A stretch of DNA of 64,000 bases from Flavicella sediminum (GTDB lineage: Bacteria > Bacteroidota > Bacteroidia > Flavobacteriales > Flavobacteriaceae), in contig NZ_VDET01000002.1 of NCBI RefSeq assembly GCF_006381105.1, forward strand, positions 558,001-622,000, written 5' to 3'. The notes under the pieces were generated by a model. It was not told where the DNA came from. It saw only the letters and a list, made by a program, of their open reading frames with translations, and ran no database searches. A program made the translations under genes and the position numbers. This document shows positions 17,196-26,041 of the stretch, piece by piece. Within the stretch, counting starts at the first letter, position 1; every line of letters begins with the position of its first letter.

Positions 17196-17525
17196 ACTTG
17201 TCACCTCGAGCCGAGTCGAGAGGCACTCATGATCAACCAAGAACAAACTCTAAATACTTGTCTCCTCGAGCGAAGTCGGGAGGCACTCATGATCAACCAA
17301 GAACAACCTTTAAATTCTTGTCTCCTCGAGCGAAGTCGGGAGGCACTCATGATCAACCAAGAACAACCTTTAAATTCTTGTCTCCTCGAGCGGAGTCGAG
17401 AGGTATTCAGCTTAACCAAGAACAAACTCTAAATACTTGTCACCTCGAGCGGAGTCGAGAGGCACTCATGATCAACCAAGAACAAACTCTAAATACTTGT
17501 CTCCTCGAGCGAAGTCGAGAGGTAG
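17196..17525 (+). repeat. Array 2 of palindromic elements, six copies, 59-60-nt period
   Basis: Six direct copies start at 17197, 17257, 17317, 17377, 17436 and 17496, using the same CCTCGAGCGnAGTCGAGAGG core (two copies read GTCGGG). The linkers are nearly identical (CACTCATGATCAACCAAGAA, then TTTAAAT or TCTAAAT), so array 2 looks younger or more recently expanded than array 1. The last copy ends 2 nt before the stop of the minus-strand DUF2797 gene, and its linker start GGCTAGCTTA runs into that gene. Long open frames across the array are produced by the repeat and are not genes. Confidence 0.9.
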
Positions 17526-17526
17526 G

Positions 17527-18324
17527 CTAGCTTACTTGAAGCGAAACCACCAAGCCTTCGTTGTTACGAATATTAAAAACCGTACCATCCTCAAACAATA
17601 AATATTGTCCTTTTACACCTTTTAAAACCCCTTGATACGAATGCGCTTTTACCAGGTTTAAACTTTTTATTTTTTCAGGATACTGTAAAACAGGATAATT
17701 TAAATCATAAACATCCGAATTATCTTCCAAGAAGTAAGGCAAAACTTCTTCGGGGAGATGTGCCTTCAATTCATTTCTCTTCTCCTGTAAATCGCCAGCT
17801 GTAACCACATTTTTCAGCATTTTTTGCCAACTAGTTTTATCGGTTACAAAATCTTTCAATGCAACTTCAGCAATACCCGCTAAATATCTATTTGGGACTT
17901 CCAAAATAGCCAAAGCCTTACTTGCTCCTTGATCTATCCAACGTGTAGGCACTTGTGTTTTTCTGGTTACCCCTACTTTTATTTCACTTGAAAGCGCTAA
18001 GTACACAATATGCGGCTGTAACTGCACCGCCTTTTCATAGGTCAAATCCCGATCTTCAATTCCTAAATGTGCCTTGCTCAATTCAGGTTTCATAATCCAA
18101 TCTCCGGCCTGTGCTTGTTCGTAAAAACATTCGTAGCAAAAACCCTGTCTAAATATTTTCTTTTGTTTAGAACAGCACATACATTGGTAGCTTTCAAACT
18201 GTAATTCTATAGTTCTATCTAGCAACTGATTTAAATTTAAAAAATCATTCTCCATTTCTAAATAATAAGAAATCGTATCAGAAAACTCTGTCTTCATTTT
18301 TTTTAAAACGCCTTTGTACTGCAT
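17527..18324 (-). CDS. DUF2797 protein with zinc-ribbon-like cysteines and GIY-YIG-like core
   Basis: A 265-residue protein of the DUF2797 family. Residues 48-66 hold five cysteines (CMCC then CYEC) that look like a zinc site. VYLAL (107-111), KVGVTR (116-121), RW (128-129) and Glu153 repeat the order of a GIY-YIG nuclease core, so a nuclease-like fold is suspected but not shown. ATG 18324 is chosen because the family motif begins MQYKGVLKKM; the frame is open to 18393. Its last few codons lie in sequence that matches the repeat linker of array 2, so the array has replaced or abutted the original 3' end. Confidence 0.8.
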   Translation of the reverse strand: MQYKGVLKKMKTEFSDTISYYLEMENDFLNLNQLLDRTIELQFESYQCMCCSKQKKIFRQGFCYECFYEQAQAGDWIMKPELSKAHLGIEDRDLTYEKAVQLQPHIVYLALSSEIKVGVTRKTQVPTRWIDQGASKALAILEVPNRYLAGIAEVALKDFVTDKTSWQKMLKNVVTAGDLQEKRNELKAHLPEEVLPYFLEDNSDVYDLNYPVLQYPEKIKSLNLVKAHSYQGVLKGVKGQYLLFEDGTVFNIRNNEGLVVSLQVS

Positions 18325-18454
18325 GCTTTTCGTTTGATATATTCCTTCACATAAATTAATAACTTTTAAATAACACAAGTACACACGATACAATTGCTTC
18401 TTAAAAGAATTTCACTAAATTGAACTCGCTAAAGGAATAGCTGTTTTACAAAAA

Positions 18455-18462
18455 CAAATATA
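18455..18462 (-). promoter_or_regulatory. Bacteroidota -7 box for the DUF2797 gene
   Basis: On the minus strand this reads TATATTTG, a full match to TAnnTTTG. Transcription would begin near 18448, leaving a leader of about 120 nt before the preferred start at 18324. Confidence 0.5.
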
Positions 18463-18483
18463 CCCTAAAATTAACTGAGTGCT

Positions 18484-19995
18484 ATGGCTTTTTTATTTGT
18501 TAATTCTATAATTTCATGGTTTCTAAAAAAAAGAAAACATCAAATTGATTTATTCATTAAGTATCCCAATGAAGTTCAAGAAGAGCTACTTCAAGACCTA
18601 TTAAAAATTGCTCGAAATACCGAAATAGGCAAGCAATACAATTTTAGAAACATCACTTCGTATGAAGATTTTAGCAACAGTGTTCCCATACAGAAATACG
18701 AGAGTATTGAAGCTACCATAGAACGTTGTAGAAAAGGGGAACAAAATATTTTCTGGCCTTCCAACATCAAGTGGTTTGCTAAATCTAGTGGAACCACCAA
18801 TTCAAAAAGTAAATTTATACCTGTTAGCGATGAAGCTATTGAATACTGTCATATCAATGTAGGAAAAGACATGCTTTCCATCTTTTTCAACAACAATCCA
18901 GAAGCCGATTTATTTTCTGGTAAAAGTCTAAGACTTGGAGGTTCTAGTGCCATTTACGAAGACAACAACAGTTATTCTGGCGACCTCTCTGCCATCATCA
19001 TTGAAAACCTTCCTTTTTGGGCAGATATTAGCAGTACCCCAAAACAAGAAATTGCTTTGATGGATGAATGGGAAGCTAAAATGGATGCCATTATTGAAGA
19101 AACCATTCACGAAGATATTACCAGTTTGGCTGGAGTCCCCTCTTGGATGCTTGTATTGTTAAACAAAGTATTAGAACGAACAGGAAAAACGAATATTTTA
19201 GAAGTTTGGCCAAATCTACAAGTCTATTTTCATGGCGGGGTTAACTTTACTCCTTATCAGGATCAATACAAAAAAATAATTCCAAGTAGCACTTTTAAAT
19301 ACTACGAAACATACAATGCTTCCGAAGGTTTTTTCGCCTTGCAAGACCAAAATAATTCTGATGAATTATTACTAATGCTCGATTATGGAATTTTTTATGA
19401 ATTTATTCCTATGGACCAATACCAAGGAGAAAATTCCAAAGCCATTTCTATTAAAAACGTAAAATTAAACACCAATTATGCCTTAGTCATCTCAACCAAT
19501 TCTGGCTTGTGGAGGTACTTAATCGGAGACACCATAAAATTTACCTCGCTACAACCTTACCGAATAAAAATTACCGGCCGTACCAAACATTTCATCAATG
19601 TTTTTGGTGAAGAATTAATTATTGAAAACACAGAAGCTGCTTTGCAAATAGCCTGCAACAAAAGTGGCGCAGAAATTACAGAATATACAGTAGCGCCAAT
19701 TTTTATGAAAGGAACCGACAATGGGGCGCACGAGTGGATGATTGAATTTAAAACAGCACCTACAGACCTTCATAAATTTTCAAACTACTTAGACAAGGCT
19801 TTGCAAAACATAAATTCAGACTACGAAGCAAAGCGTTACAAAGACATGACGCTTGCTTTTCCTACCATTCACACCGCTAAAAAAGGCTTATTTTACGATT
19901 GGCTCAAATCACAAAAGAAAATGGGCGGCCAACATAAAATCCCTCGTTTATCCAACAATAGAAGACTCTTAGAAGAATTGTTAGAAAAAAACTAA
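18484..19995 (+). CDS. GH3-family acyl-adenylating protein
   Basis: A 503-residue protein of the GH3 (auxin-responsive promoter) superfamily of ANL-type adenylate-forming enzymes. The ATP loop is AKSSGTTNSKSKFIP (about 99-113), the nucleotide/ribose region has YYETYNASEGFFA (near 277-289), the hinge is LWRYLIGDTIKF (about 342-353), and GRTKHFINVFGEE opens the C-terminal lid. Plant members conjugate amino acids to carboxylic hormones; bacterial substrates are mostly unknown. The gene stands alone between the divergent DUF2797 gene and a separate downstream gene, with no pathway neighbours that reveal the substrate. Confidence 0.87.
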   Translation: MAFLFVNSIISWFLKKRKHQIDLFIKYPNEVQEELLQDLLKIARNTEIGKQYNFRNITSYEDFSNSVPIQKYESIEATIERCRKGEQNIFWPSNIKWFAKSSGTTNSKSKFIPVSDEAIEYCHINVGKDMLSIFFNNNPEADLFSGKSLRLGGSSAIYEDNNSYSGDLSAIIIENLPFWADISSTPKQEIALMDEWEAKMDAIIEETIHEDITSLAGVPSWMLVLLNKVLERTGKTNILEVWPNLQVYFHGGVNFTPYQDQYKKIIPSSTFKYYETYNASEGFFALQDQNNSDELLLMLDYGIFYEFIPMDQYQGENSKAISIKNVKLNTNYALVISTNSGLWRYLIGDTIKFTSLQPYRIKITGRTKHFINVFGEELIIENTEAALQIACNKSGAEITEYTVAPIFMKGTDNGAHEWMIEFKTAPTDLHKFSNYLDKALQNINSDYEAKRYKDMTLAFPTIHTAKKGLFYDWLKSQKKMGGQHKIPRLSNNRRLLEELLEKN

Positions 19996-20079
19996 ACTAT
20001 ACAAAATCTAGACAATGCAATTTATTCAGCCTATCAAAGGAAAAAAAGTTGTAACTTTAAGCTTTATCAAATTTTATCT

Positions 20080-21258
20080 ATGCAAACCAAATACATTTTC
20101 CACAGCACATTTATTGCGCTTTTTATTTCCTTATTTCAATTAACCGCACAAACCAAAAAAATAGAACTGAATGGAGTCATTGAGGACGAAACTCAAATGA
20201 CCATTCCCTATGCTTCCGTAAGTATTGTTTCGAAAAGTAAAGGTACCTCCAGTAATGATGAAGGAGAGTTTTCGTTTAGCGTTTCCAACAATGAAATGCA
20301 AGATACTTTGACTATATCTTCATTAGGATACAATTCTGTTAAAATAACAGTAGAAGAATATATTGCAAAACAGGAAAAAAAAATCATCCTAAAAGAAAGC
20401 GCGGTAATGATGGATGATGTGGAACTTTTAAGCGCCAAACAATATGTTTTAAATGCCTTAAAAAATCTAAAGAAAAACACTTTGAGCTCCTCTCATGTAA
20501 AGGAAATTCTATTTAGAAGAGCTACCACAGAAAGTACAAAAGCAAAATTTTTTGTAGAAAACTATTTAAAATATCGAGATCGAGGCCCGGCAAGTGGTGT
20601 TGGAAGAGTTCAGGTAACCCAAGCAAGAAAATCAGCAGATTATAGAGTTTGGAAAGCCAAAGACTGGCATCATTCTATAAATGCCATGCTGCAATTAAAC
20701 CCATTACGACCTATTGAAGGACAACATAGAAGAAATTTAAAAAAATTCGATTGGAAAAGAGATGGAAATTCCTCTTATGAAGGAGAAGATGTTTTAATTA
20801 TCAAAGGTCAGAACCCTAAAATAGACTGGGAAACAATTACTTTTTATATTGGAATAGATAGCTATAAAATATACAAAATAGAAAGAGGTCGTACTTTATA
20901 CTTATACAAAAATCATAAAAGTGGAAAACTTGTTTTAAATTATTTTAAAAATGAATGGGTTTTTAAAGAGGATTTAGTACCAAAAGCTTACCGAAGCACA
21001 ATTGCTAAAAGAACATCATTAAAGCTAGAAGCCTTAATCTTTTCTGTTGAAACAGATAAGAAAAAAATGAGACTAAGAGATTATGGAATTGATTTAGACA
21101 TGGCAGCAATTGATTTACCTTATGATGTCGATTTTTGGAATAGTTTAAGTTTACCACCTGATACAAAATTTTACAAAAAAATAAAATCGGAATTAGAAGG
21201 GCTTTACGGTGTGAAGCTTGAAACGCAATTCGACTTAGTAAACAAAAAGAAACGCTAA
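20080..21258 (+). CDS. Exported carboxypeptidase-like regulatory-domain protein
   Basis: A 392-residue protein with signal peptide (about 1-24, ending LTAQ). Residues about 27-110 form a CarboxypepD_reg-like beta sandwich (IELNGVIEDE, IPYASVSIVSKSKGTSSNDEGEF, ISSLGYNSVKI), the domain that also opens TonB-dependent receptors. The remaining 280 residues are rich in Lys/Arg/Tyr and resemble the periplasmic part of DUF5686-like proteins, but no barrel follows. It probably acts in the periplasm or at the outer membrane; the function is unknown. A TAACTTTA sequence at about 20050-20057 could serve as its -7 box. Confidence 0.72.
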   Translation: MQTKYIFHSTFIALFISLFQLTAQTKKIELNGVIEDETQMTIPYASVSIVSKSKGTSSNDEGEFSFSVSNNEMQDTLTISSLGYNSVKITVEEYIAKQEKKIILKESAVMMDDVELLSAKQYVLNALKNLKKNTLSSSHVKEILFRRATTESTKAKFFVENYLKYRDRGPASGVGRVQVTQARKSADYRVWKAKDWHHSINAMLQLNPLRPIEGQHRRNLKKFDWKRDGNSSYEGEDVLIIKGQNPKIDWETITFYIGIDSYKIYKIERGRTLYLYKNHKSGKLVLNYFKNEWVFKEDLVPKAYRSTIAKRTSLKLEALIFSVETDKKKMRLRDYGIDLDMAAIDLPYDVDFWNSLSLPPDTKFYKKIKSELEGLYGVKLETQFDLVNKKKR

Positions 21259-21264
21259 AACTAC

Positions 21265-22242
21265 TTATTTTTTTCTATTGACCACGTAATCAATCATGGT
21301 CAATAGAGAAGATTTGTATTGAGATTCTGGATAAGTATTTAAAATTGCCAAGGCTTTATTTTTATACGTTTCCATTTTTTCAATAGTATACTCTATACCA
21401 CCATTTTCTTTTACAAAATTGATAACTTCTTTTACTCGTTTCTTATCAGTATTGTGTTTTTTCACCGAATTGATCAACCACTTTTTATCCTTTTCAGAAC
21501 AAGTATTTAAAGTATGAATTAAGGGCAAAGTCATTTTTTGTTCTTTGATATCGATTCCTGTAGGTTTACCAATATTTGAATCTGTATAATCGAATAAATC
21601 ATCTTTTATTTGAAAAGCAATACCAATCAATTCTCCAAATTCATGCATTTTTTTAATTTCTTCATCTGAAGCACCCACCGAAGCGGCACCAATTGCACAA
21701 CAAGCAGCTATTAAAGTTGCTGTTTTCTGACGAATAATTTCAAAATACACATCCTCGGTAATATCCAAACGACGTGCTTTTTCTATTTGTAACAGTTCCC
21801 CTTCGCTCATTTCACGAACCGCGACTGAAATTAATTTTAAAATATCAAAATCTTCATTATCAATAGAAAGCAACAAACCTTTCGACAATAAAAAATCGCC
21901 TACTAAGACGGCAATTTTATTTTTCCACAAGGCATTGATGGAAAAGAATCCTCTTCGTCGGTTGCTATCATCTACCACGTCATCATGCACCAAAGTTGCT
22001 GTATGAATCAATTCAATAACAGAAGCGCCTCTATAGGTACGATCCTCAAAACCTCCTTTAGACACCATTTTGGCGACCAAAAAAACGAACATAGGACGCA
22101 TTTGCTTTCCTTTTCTTCTTACAATGTAGTAGGTAATTCGGTTCAGCAAAGGAACCTTGCTAAGCATTGCCTCTTTGAATTTTTCTTCAAAGAGTTCCAT
22201 CTCTTTATTGATGGGATATTTTATTTGCTCAACTGCTTTCAT
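21265..22242 (-). CDS. Polyprenyl (octaprenyl-type) diphosphate synthase
   Basis: A 325-residue trans-prenyltransferase that condenses IPP onto allylic diphosphates. The first Asp-rich motif is LVHDDVVDDSNRRRG (about 89-103) and the second is FQIKDDLFDYTD (about 211-222); GKQMRPMFVFL (50-60) is the IPP-binding region. The length and motifs fit the long-chain synthases that make the menaquinone side chain. It is on the minus strand, downstream of rlmN with a 73-nt gap, and its stop is 6 nt from the convergent gene. It may be read with rlmN or from its own promoter; no clear box is visible. Confidence 0.92.
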   Translation of the reverse strand: MKAVEQIKYPINKEMELFEEKFKEAMLSKVPLLNRITYYIVRRKGKQMRPMFVFLVAKMVSKGGFEDRTYRGASVIELIHTATLVHDDVVDDSNRRRGFFSINALWKNKIAVLVGDFLLSKGLLLSIDNEDFDILKLISVAVREMSEGELLQIEKARRLDITEDVYFEIIRQKTATLIAACCAIGAASVGASDEEIKKMHEFGELIGIAFQIKDDLFDYTDSNIGKPTGIDIKEQKMTLPLIHTLNTCSEKDKKWLINSVKKHNTDKKRVKEVINFVKENGGIEYTIEKMETYKNKALAILNTYPESQYKSSLLTMIDYVVNRKK

Positions 22243-22315
22243 TAAGTGGATAAAAATAAGAATTTTATTCTGTAGGAGACCTTAAATATTAAATTGTTTC
22301 TTAGAGAATATCAAA

Positions 22316-23362
22316 TTAATTTCCACTCTTATTCGCCAATTGGCCACAAGCTGCATCGATATCTTTTCCTCTACTTCGTCGTACATTGACCACTATATCA
22401 TTCATTTCCAACACGCTTACATAATCTGAGATTGCTTTCTTACTTGCTTGTTGAAATTCACCATCATCAATAGGGTTGTATTCAATAATATTTACTTTGG
22501 ATGGTATGTACTTGCAAAACTTTACCAAGGCTCTAATAGCCTCTCTGTTGTCGTTAATTCCTTCCCAAACCACATATTCATAGGTCACTGCTCGTTGGGT
22601 TTTTTCATACCAATATTCTAAAGATTCTTTTAAATCTTTTAAAGGAAAATTCACATTAAAAGGCATAATTCGAGTTCGAACCTCATCAATAGCAGAATGC
22701 AAAGAAACCGCTAAATTAAATTTTACACCGTCATCAGCTAATTTTCGAATCATTTTAGGCACACCAGAAGTTGAAACCGTAATTCGTTTTGGAGACATTC
22801 CCAAACCTTCGGGAGAGGTGATTTTTTCAATAGAAGCCAATACATTTTTATAGTTCATCAAGGGTTCGCCCATTCCCATAAAAACAATATTAGACAATTT
22901 GTGGTTGTAATACAGCAAACTTTCTTGATTGATAGCCGCTACCTGATCGTAAATTTCATCAGGATTTAAATTACGCATGCGTTTTAAACGAGCTGTTGCA
23001 CAAAACTTACAATCTAAACTACAACCTACCTGGCTAGAAACACAAGCGGTGGTTCTGGTGTCTGTTGGAATTAATACCGACTCTACCACCAAACCATCGT
23101 GTAATTTTACGGCATTTTTCACCGTTCCATCACTACTTCGTTGCATGTCATCAACTTTTATATGATTGATGACAAAACTAGCTTCTAACATTTCTCTAGT
23201 TTGCAAAGAAATATTGGTCATGGCCTCAAAAGAATGTGCTGACTTGCTCCACAGCCATTCATAAACCTGATTCCCTCGAAAGGCTTTGTCTCCATTTTCT
23301 ACAAAAAAATCTCGTAATTCCTCTTTTGTAAGGGCGCGAATGTCTTTCTTTTTAAGGGTCAT
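22316..23362 (-). CDS. rlmN: 23S rRNA (adenine2503-C2)-methyltransferase RlmN
   Basis: A 348-residue radical-SAM RNA methyltransferase that methylates C2 of A2503 in 23S rRNA and A37 in some tRNAs. The cluster-binding triad is CSLDCKFC (CxxxCxxC). The two catalytic cysteines are in TTACVSSQVG and in AACGQL near the C-terminus, and SNIVFMGMGEPLMNY is the GGEPL-like SAM segment. ATG 23362 is chosen because a TATTTTTG box at 23421-23428 would start transcription near 23415, too close to ATG 23401, and family homology begins at TLKKKDIRAL. All catalytic residues are present. Confidence 0.95.
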   Translation of the reverse strand: MTLKKKDIRALTKEELRDFFVENGDKAFRGNQVYEWLWSKSAHSFEAMTNISLQTREMLEASFVINHIKVDDMQRSSDGTVKNAVKLHDGLVVESVLIPTDTRTTACVSSQVGCSLDCKFCATARLKRMRNLNPDEIYDQVAAINQESLLYYNHKLSNIVFMGMGEPLMNYKNVLASIEKITSPEGLGMSPKRITVSTSGVPKMIRKLADDGVKFNLAVSLHSAIDEVRTRIMPFNVNFPLKDLKESLEYWYEKTQRAVTYEYVVWEGINDNREAIRALVKFCKYIPSKVNIIEYNPIDDGEFQQASKKAISDYVSVLEMNDIVVNVRRSRGKDIDAACGQLANKSGN

Positions 23363-23420
23363 TTTAAAAATAGATTTCAGGTTAAGCAATATTTCAGCCA
23401 ATAGCGGTAAAACTGCTTGG

Positions 23421-23428
23421 CAAAAATA
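23421..23428 (-). promoter_or_regulatory. -7 box of rlmN
   Basis: The minus strand reads TATTTTTG, a full TAnnTTTG match. Its position argues for the internal start of rlmN at 23362 over the upstream ATG at 23401. Confidence 0.55.
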
Positions 23429-23454
23429 CGAATTGTAATATTGAATATTTATAA

Positions 23455-23486
23455 AAAATCCTGTATCTAAATTGATACAGGATTTT
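23455..23486 (-). terminator. Rho-independent terminator of queA
   Basis: A perfect 13-bp stem AAAATCCTGTATC / GATACAGGATTTT with a six-base loop, flanked on the minus strand by a T run. It lies 27 nt after the queA stop and before the rlmN promoter, so it separates the two units. Confidence 0.85.
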
Positions 23487-23513
23487 AGTAGTATATAAAA
23501 TGCAAGAAATTGA

Positions 23514-24563
23514 TTAGATAATCAACATTGCATCTCCGTAAGAGTAAAATTTGTATCCTTCTTTAACCGCTTCCTCATAAGCTTCCATTAAGAAATCATA
23601 ACCCGCAAAAGCAGCAGTCATCATCATTAAAGTAGATTTAGGTGTATGGAAATTTGTAATCATACAGTTTGCGATACTAAAGTCGTAAGGAGGGAAAATA
23701 AATTTATGTGTCCAACCATCAAAAGGATTTAATTTTTGATTTGAAGAAACTGAAGATTCTACAGCTCTCATAACCGTTGTTCCAACAGCACAAACTCTTT
23801 TCTTATCACGAATTACTTGATTCACTTTATCTGCAGATTCTTGCGAAATAAAAGCTTGTTCAGAATCCATTTTATGTTTCGATAAATCTTCTACCTCAAC
23901 CGGGCTAAAGGTTCCTAAACCAACATGCAAAGTCAACGCTTCAAAATCAACACCTTTAATTTCCAAACGTTTCATTAAATGTTTAGAAAAGTGCAAACCA
24001 GCAGTAGGAGCCGCAACAGCACCTTCATTTTTTGCATAAATTGTTTGGTAACGTTCTGCATCCATTTCCTCTACATCTCTTCGGATGTATTTAGGTATAG
24101 GTGTTTCTCCTAAAGAAGTTAATTTTTCTCTAAATTCTTCATAAGAACCATCAAATAAGAAACGTAAGGTACGTCCTCTAGAAGTTGTATTGTCAATTAC
24201 CTCAGCAACCAAACTTTCGTCGTCACCAAAAAATAATTTATTTCCTATTCTTATTTTACGAGCTGGATCTACCAACACATCCCAAAGTCTGTTTTCTGCA
24301 TTTAATTCTCTTAATAAGAAAACTTCAATTCTAGCTCCCGTTTTTTCTTTGTTTCCAAACAAACGTGCTGGAAAAACTTTCGTGTCGTTTACCAACATCA
24401 AATCTCCATCATCAAAATAGTCGATCAAATCTTTAAACATCTTGTGTTCAATAGTTTGTTCTTTTCTATTTAATACCATTAAACGAGCCTCATCTCTGTG
24501 CTCTGCAGGGTATTCTGCTAATAATTCATCTGGTAACTCAAAGTTAAATGCTGATAATTTCAT
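23514..24563 (-). CDS. queA: S-adenosylmethionine:tRNA ribosyltransferase-isomerase QueA
   Basis: A 349-residue enzyme that moves the ribosyl part of SAM onto preQ1 in tRNA to give epoxyqueuosine. Diagnostic segments are [20 protein letters not shown] at the N-terminus, [31 protein letters not shown] (about 179-192), [12 protein letters not shown] and [18 protein letters not shown] near 305-322. The length is normal and all blocks are present. It is monocistronic: own -7 box at 24588-24595 and own terminator at 23455-23486. Confidence 0.96.
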   Translation of the reverse strand: MKLSAFNFELPDELLAEYPAEHRDEARLMVLNRKEQTIEHKMFKDLIDYFDDGDLMLVNDTKVFPARLFGNKEKTGARIEVFLLRELNAENRLWDVLVDPARKIRIGNKLFFGDDESLVAEVIDNTTSRGRTLRFLFDGSYEEFREKLTSLGETPIPKYIRRDVEEMDAERYQTIYAKNEGAVAAPTAGLHFSKHLMKRLEIKGVDFEALTLHVGLGTFSPVEVEDLSKHKMDSEQAFISQESADKVNQVIRDKKRVCAVGTTVMRAVESSVSSNQKLNPFDGWTHKFIFPPYDFSIANCMITNFHTPKSTLMMMTAAFAGYDFLMEAYEEAVKEGYKFYSYGDAMLII

Positions 24564-24587
24564 TTGATAGTTTTAGTAAAATGACCG

Positions 24588-24595
24588 CAAAGATA
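24588..24595 (-). promoter_or_regulatory. -7 box of queA
   Basis: The minus strand reads TATCTTTG (TAnnTTTG), 24 nt upstream of the queA start codon. A CTTG at 24617-24620 lies near the expected -33 position. Confidence 0.55.
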
Positions 24596-24743
24596 CAACA
24601 TCGCAATAGGCGTTGTCAAGTGTTTTACGGTTTAATTTCAAAATAAACAAACAATCCTGTTCTTTATTTGAAAAATAGCCCTTTTTACTTAGCTTGTAAG
24701 CGTCACTTTCTTATTGGGTACTGAATTGATTTTCGAAATTCAT

Positions 24744-24781
24744 AAAAATACCTAACAACTATAAAGCTGTTAGGTATTTTT
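24744..24781 (-). terminator. Strong terminator downstream of aroA
   Basis: Perfect 14-bp inverted repeat AAAAATACCTAACA / TGTTAGGTATTTTT with a 10-base loop. It lies 42 nt after the aroA stop on the minus strand. The A-rich and T-rich flanks make it usable in both directions. The rest of the 260-nt gap 24564-24823 holds only the queA promoter; I see nothing else in it. Confidence 0.85.
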
Positions 24782-24823
24782 AAATAGATACTTTTTATAT
24801 TTTGCTAAAGGCTAATTCCTCAA

Positions 24824-26035
24824 TTATTGAAACTTTGCAAAATCTTCCCAAAAAGTTGGGTACGATTTAGAAACCACATCCGACTCTTCAATTAAAATAG
24901 TTGTTTTTAACAAAAGCGGCGCAAAAGCCATCGCCATTCTATGATCTTGATAGGTTGCAATAGAAACTTCACTGTTTATTTTTATTGCTGCTTTTAAATG
25001 CAATGTTTCGTCAGTTACAGAAATTTCTGCACCTAATTTTGTCAACTCATTTTGCAAAGCAACCAAACGATCTGTTTCTTTAATTTTTAAGGTATGTAAT
25101 CCCGACAAATCACAAGAAATTCCCATTCCGAAACAAGTAACCGCAATGGTTTGAGCAATATCCGGAGCTTTTATTAGATCGAAAGAAACATGCTCTGGAT
25201 TTTTAAATCCTTCTATTTTCTCTAACAAAATAGTATTGGTTAAAAAGGTGGTTTTTACACCAAAACTTTTATAAATCTCCGCCAATACAGAATCTCCTTG
25301 AAGGCTTTCTTTTTTATAGGCTGATAATTCTATTTTTCCGTTGGCAGACATGGCCACCAAACTGTAGTAATAAGAAGCTGAACTCCAGTCCGACTCCACG
25401 GTAATCGTAGTATCTTCAATTGTTGCTTTTGGAGCTACTTTAATCAATTGCCCTTCAAAAGAAGTTTGCACACCCAAAGTATTTAGCAAACCTAAAGTCA
25501 TTTGAATATAAGGAATAGAAGTAATTGCTCCTTCAAATTCCAATTCAATTCCGTTTTCTAAACTTGGTGCAATTAATAAAATAGACGAAACATATTGACT
25601 GCTTACATTTCCATTAATTCTAACTTTTCCGCCAGCTAGTTTTGTTCCTTTAATTCGCAAAGGTGCAAAACCGTCGTTTTCTATATAGCTAATATCTGCC
25701 CCTAAAGTTCTAAGCGCATCCACCAAAATTCCAATAGGTCTTTCTTTCATACGCCCCGATCCTGTTAAAATAACATCAGAGCCTACTTTGGTCGACAATA
25801 AACTGGTTAAAAAACGCATTGTAGTACCGGCGTGTCCTATGTTTATTTCTTCGCCTTTGTTTGCCAATGCTTTCAACATTAAATTGCTGTCATCAGAATT
25901 TGACAAATTTAATATGTCCAAATTCGGATACAATTGTTGTAATATTAACAAACGATTGGATTCACTTTTTGATCCTGTAATTTTTATTTCTTGCTGAACC
26001 TCTCCTGTAAAGTGGTTTAATTTTAAAGTACTCAT
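24824..26035 (-). CDS. aroA: 3-phosphoshikimate 1-carboxyvinyltransferase (EPSP synthase)
   Basis: A 403-residue EPSP synthase, step six of the shikimate pathway. Motifs: GSKSESNRLLIL (21-32, S3P binding), NIGHAGTTMRFLTSLL (the NAGTxxR block reads HAGTTMRF), GSGRMKERPI, GNVSSQYVSSILL, ESDWSSASYYYSL, and near the end KETDRLVALQNEL and YQDHRMAMAFAPL. It is somewhat shorter than the 427-residue E. coli enzyme, as is common in Bacteroidota. The NAGT-to-HAGT change is the only odd point. It is third in a minus-strand operon after a mazG-like gene and a small membrane gene. Confidence 0.94.
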   Translation of the reverse strand: MSTLKLNHFTGEVQQEIKITGSKSESNRLLILQQLYPNLDILNLSNSDDSNLMLKALANKGEEINIGHAGTTMRFLTSLLSTKVGSDVILTGSGRMKERPIGILVDALRTLGADISYIENDGFAPLRIKGTKLAGGKVRINGNVSSQYVSSILLIAPSLENGIELEFEGAITSIPYIQMTLGLLNTLGVQTSFEGQLIKVAPKATIEDTTITVESDWSSASYYYSLVAMSANGKIELSAYKKESLQGDSVLAEIYKSFGVKTTFLTNTILLEKIEGFKNPEHVSFDLIKAPDIAQTIAVTCFGMGISCDLSGLHTLKIKETDRLVALQNELTKLGAEISVTDETLHLKAAIKINSEVSIATYQDHRMAMAFAPLLLKTTILIEESDVVSKSYPTFWEDFAKFQ

Positions 26036-26041
26036 AGTAAA

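Noticed and set aside
16541-17524. CRISPR array
   Set aside because: The regular 60-nt period and roughly 29-nt repeats look CRISPR-like, but the intervening sequences are near copies of one another and no cas gene is present.
17198-17530. A 110-codon open frame on the plus strand and a 74-codon frame on the minus strand
   Set aside because: Both are made by the 60-nt repeats (a multiple of three keeps the frame open); the protein is the same repeat unit again and again, with no start signal.
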